Positions 46,162 through 47,423 of a stretch of DNA of 47,423 bases are shown here, in pieces; the stretch's first letter is position 1; each line of letters begins with the position of its first letter. The notes below the pieces were generated by a model. That model saw only the letters and a program-made list of their open reading frames with translations, ran no database searches and was not told the DNA's origin. This stretch comes from DATAFO01 sp046728935. GTDB taxonomy: Bacteria; Actinomycetota; Thermoleophilia; Solirubrobacterales; 70-9. The position numbers and the translations under genes are program-made. The stretch covers positions 1 through 47,423 of the forward strand of contig JBKPFS010000033.1 in assembly GCA_046728935.1 (NCBI GenBank). The letters are read 5' to 3'.

Positions 46162-47364
46162 GTGGAAGCAGCGACCGTCCTCAAGCCCGACCACGAGGCG
46201 ACCCGCAAGCACCTCCTGTTCACGGACGAGCACGAGCAGCTGCGCGAGTCGATGAAGGCGTGGGTGGTGAAGGAGCTGCGTCCCCACCGAAACGAGTGGG
46301 AGGAGACGACCTGGCCCAGCGAGGTCATGCGGCGTGCGGGCGAGCTCGGGTTCCTCGGCCTCTGCTTCCCCGAGGAATACGGCGGCCAGGGCGGCGACTA
46401 CTACTACTCGCTGGTGCGCGCGGAGTGCATGAGCTACTCCGGCTCGGGCGGCACCAACATGGGCTTCGCGGTCCAGACCGACATGGTCCTGCCGCCGATT
46501 CACATGCTCGGAACCGAGGAGCAGAAGCAGCGCTATCTCGTGCCGGGCATCAAGGGCGAGAAAATCGGCTGCCTCGGGATCACCGAGCCCGGGGCCGGCT
46601 CGGACGTCGCCGGGATCCGCACCAAGGCGGTGCGCGACGGCGACGACTACCTGATCTCGGGCTCGAAGATCTTCATCACCAACGGCGCGCGCGCCGACTT
46701 CTGTGTCTTGGTCGCCAAGACCGACCCGGACTCCCGTCACGAGGGGATCACGCTGTTCGCGGTCGACCTCCGCGACGACGACGGCGATCCCGTGCCCGGC
46801 TTCGAGGTCTCGCGCACGCTCGAGAAGATGGGAATGCACGCCTCCGACACCGCCGAGCTCGCCTTCGACGAGATGCGGGTCCCCGCCGACTCGGTGCTCG
46901 GCGAGATCGGCAAGGGCTTCTACCACATCAGCTGGGAGCTCCAGGGCGAGCGCCTGGTCGCCGCCGTCGGCTGCCACGCCGGCGCGGAGCGGATGATCGA
47001 GCGCACGCTCGAGTACGCGAAGGAGCGCGAGGCGTTCGGGCGCCCGATCGGCAAGTTCCAGGCCATCCGCCACAAGTTCGCCGAGATGGCGACCAAGACC
47101 GAGGCGGCGAAGCAGTTCACCTACTCGACCGCCTGGCGCTTCGCGAACGGCGAGTACCCGGTGCGCGAGATCACGATGGCGAAGCTGTTCGCCTCCCGGG
47201 TCGCCTGCGAGGTCGCCGACGAGTGCGTGCAGATCCTCGGCGGCTACGGCTACATGAAGGAGTACGAGATCGAGCGTGCCTACCGCGACGTGCGCCTCAA
47301 CCGGATCGGCGCCGGCACCGACGAGATCATGCTCGACGTGATCGGGCGCTCGTACGGGCTGTAG
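46162..47364 (+). CDS. Acyl-CoA dehydrogenase
   Basis: 400-residue flavoenzyme that puts a double bond in an acyl-CoA. GTG start at 46162 with AAGGAG 7 bases upstream. 'GFLGLCFPEEYGGQGGDYYYSLVRAE', 'GCLGITEPGAGSDVAGIRTKA', 'ISGSKIFITNGARADF', 'YAKEREAFGRPIGKFQAIRHKFAEM', 'QILGGYGYMKEYEIERAYRDVRLNRIGAGTDEIM'. The usual MCAD-type catalytic Glu (the E of YEGT) is Ala here (IGAGT). As in isovaleryl-CoA and long-chain enzymes, a Glu in 'QGERLV' (E263) may be the base. Divergent partner of the hydratase-carboxylase operon. Confidence 0.94.
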   Translation: MEAATVLKPDHEATRKHLLFTDEHEQLRESMKAWVVKELRPHRNEWEETTWPSEVMRRAGELGFLGLCFPEEYGGQGGDYYYSLVRAECMSYSGSGGTNMGFAVQTDMVLPPIHMLGTEEQKQRYLVPGIKGEKIGCLGITEPGAGSDVAGIRTKAVRDGDDYLISGSKIFITNGARADFCVLVAKTDPDSRHEGITLFAVDLRDDDGDPVPGFEVSRTLEKMGMHASDTAELAFDEMRVPADSVLGEIGKGFYHISWELQGERLVAAVGCHAGAERMIERTLEYAKEREAFGRPIGKFQAIRHKFAEMATKTEAAKQFTYSTAWRFANGEYPVREITMAKLFASRVACEVADECVQILGGYGYMKEYEIERAYRDVRLNRIGAGTDEIMLDVIGRSYGL

Positions 47365-47423
47365 GTGCGACGAGCGCCACAACCGCCGCCCCGGGGCATC
47401 CGTTCAGGTCGGCGGCGCGGTGC

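Noticed and set aside
1..47423. CRISPR arrays, insertion sequences, integrases, rRNA
   Set aside because: No regularly spaced repeats, transposase or integrase motifs, or rRNA sequence seen anywhere in the window.

Overview
The window is very GC-rich, with dense, mostly overlapping genes. The content points to a high-GC actinobacterium, most likely of the Thermoleophilia/Solirubrobacterales type. Supporting signs are Mce-type YrbE permeases, F420-type LLM and PPOX proteins, actinobacterial coproheme decarboxylase, UdgX, R2lox and a SAM-I riboswitch before MetH. The taxon is an inference; there is no rRNA or tRNA in the window.

Layout. 1-1225: end of a lipid-import (Mce) operon, minus strand. 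1363-6875: an exported lipoprotein, two tandem PQQ-glucose-dehydrogenase-like beta-propellers, a decayed third copy, an aldehyde dehydrogenase and a second gene remnant. 6869-9119: a TetR/R2lox pair with a clear promoter-operator, then a lipoprotein. 9083-13042: cobalamin-dependent methionine synthase under a SAM-I riboswitch. 13043-17299: a glycosyltransferase-flippase fusion and a phosphatase-like membrane protein. 17307-20550: a heme/Fe-S block (HemQ, FprA, BolA, monothiol glutaredoxin, facing an IscA-type protein). 20575-26482: thiol-fold protein, SDR, DegV, a small membrane-stress-like operon, TetR plus nitrilase with a perfect palindromic operator, and a secreted repeat protein. 26519-30953: MscS channel and a partner-switching set (PP2C phosphatase, RsbW-like kinase, STAS antagonist). 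31209-34715: phosphoesterase, nucleotidyltransferase, UdgX, LLM oxidoreductase. 34712-40090: a molybdopterin oxidoreductase operon lacking the N-terminal Fe-S cysteines, divergent from an FAD-Rieske oxidoreductase. 40014-47364: an acyl-CoA degradation cluster (MerR, CaiB, BKACE, PPOX, carboxylase, enoyl-CoA hydratase, and divergent acyl-CoA dehydrogenase).

Most notable non-gene signals. (1) Two copies of a paired-hairpin element, each with two 35-nt hairpins about 60 nt apart. (2) A set of promoter-like sites of the form GTTT-N13-15-GGGTA, resembling SigB/SigF promoters, in the same window as the partner-switching genes; one of them drives a candidate structured small RNA ending in a strong hairpin near 31180. 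(3) A 27-30 nt repeat at the 3' ends of the carboxylase and the next gene, suggesting that the PPOX gene was inserted there. (4) Sharp palindromes before bolA, before the nitrilase-TetR operon and inside the R2lox promoter.
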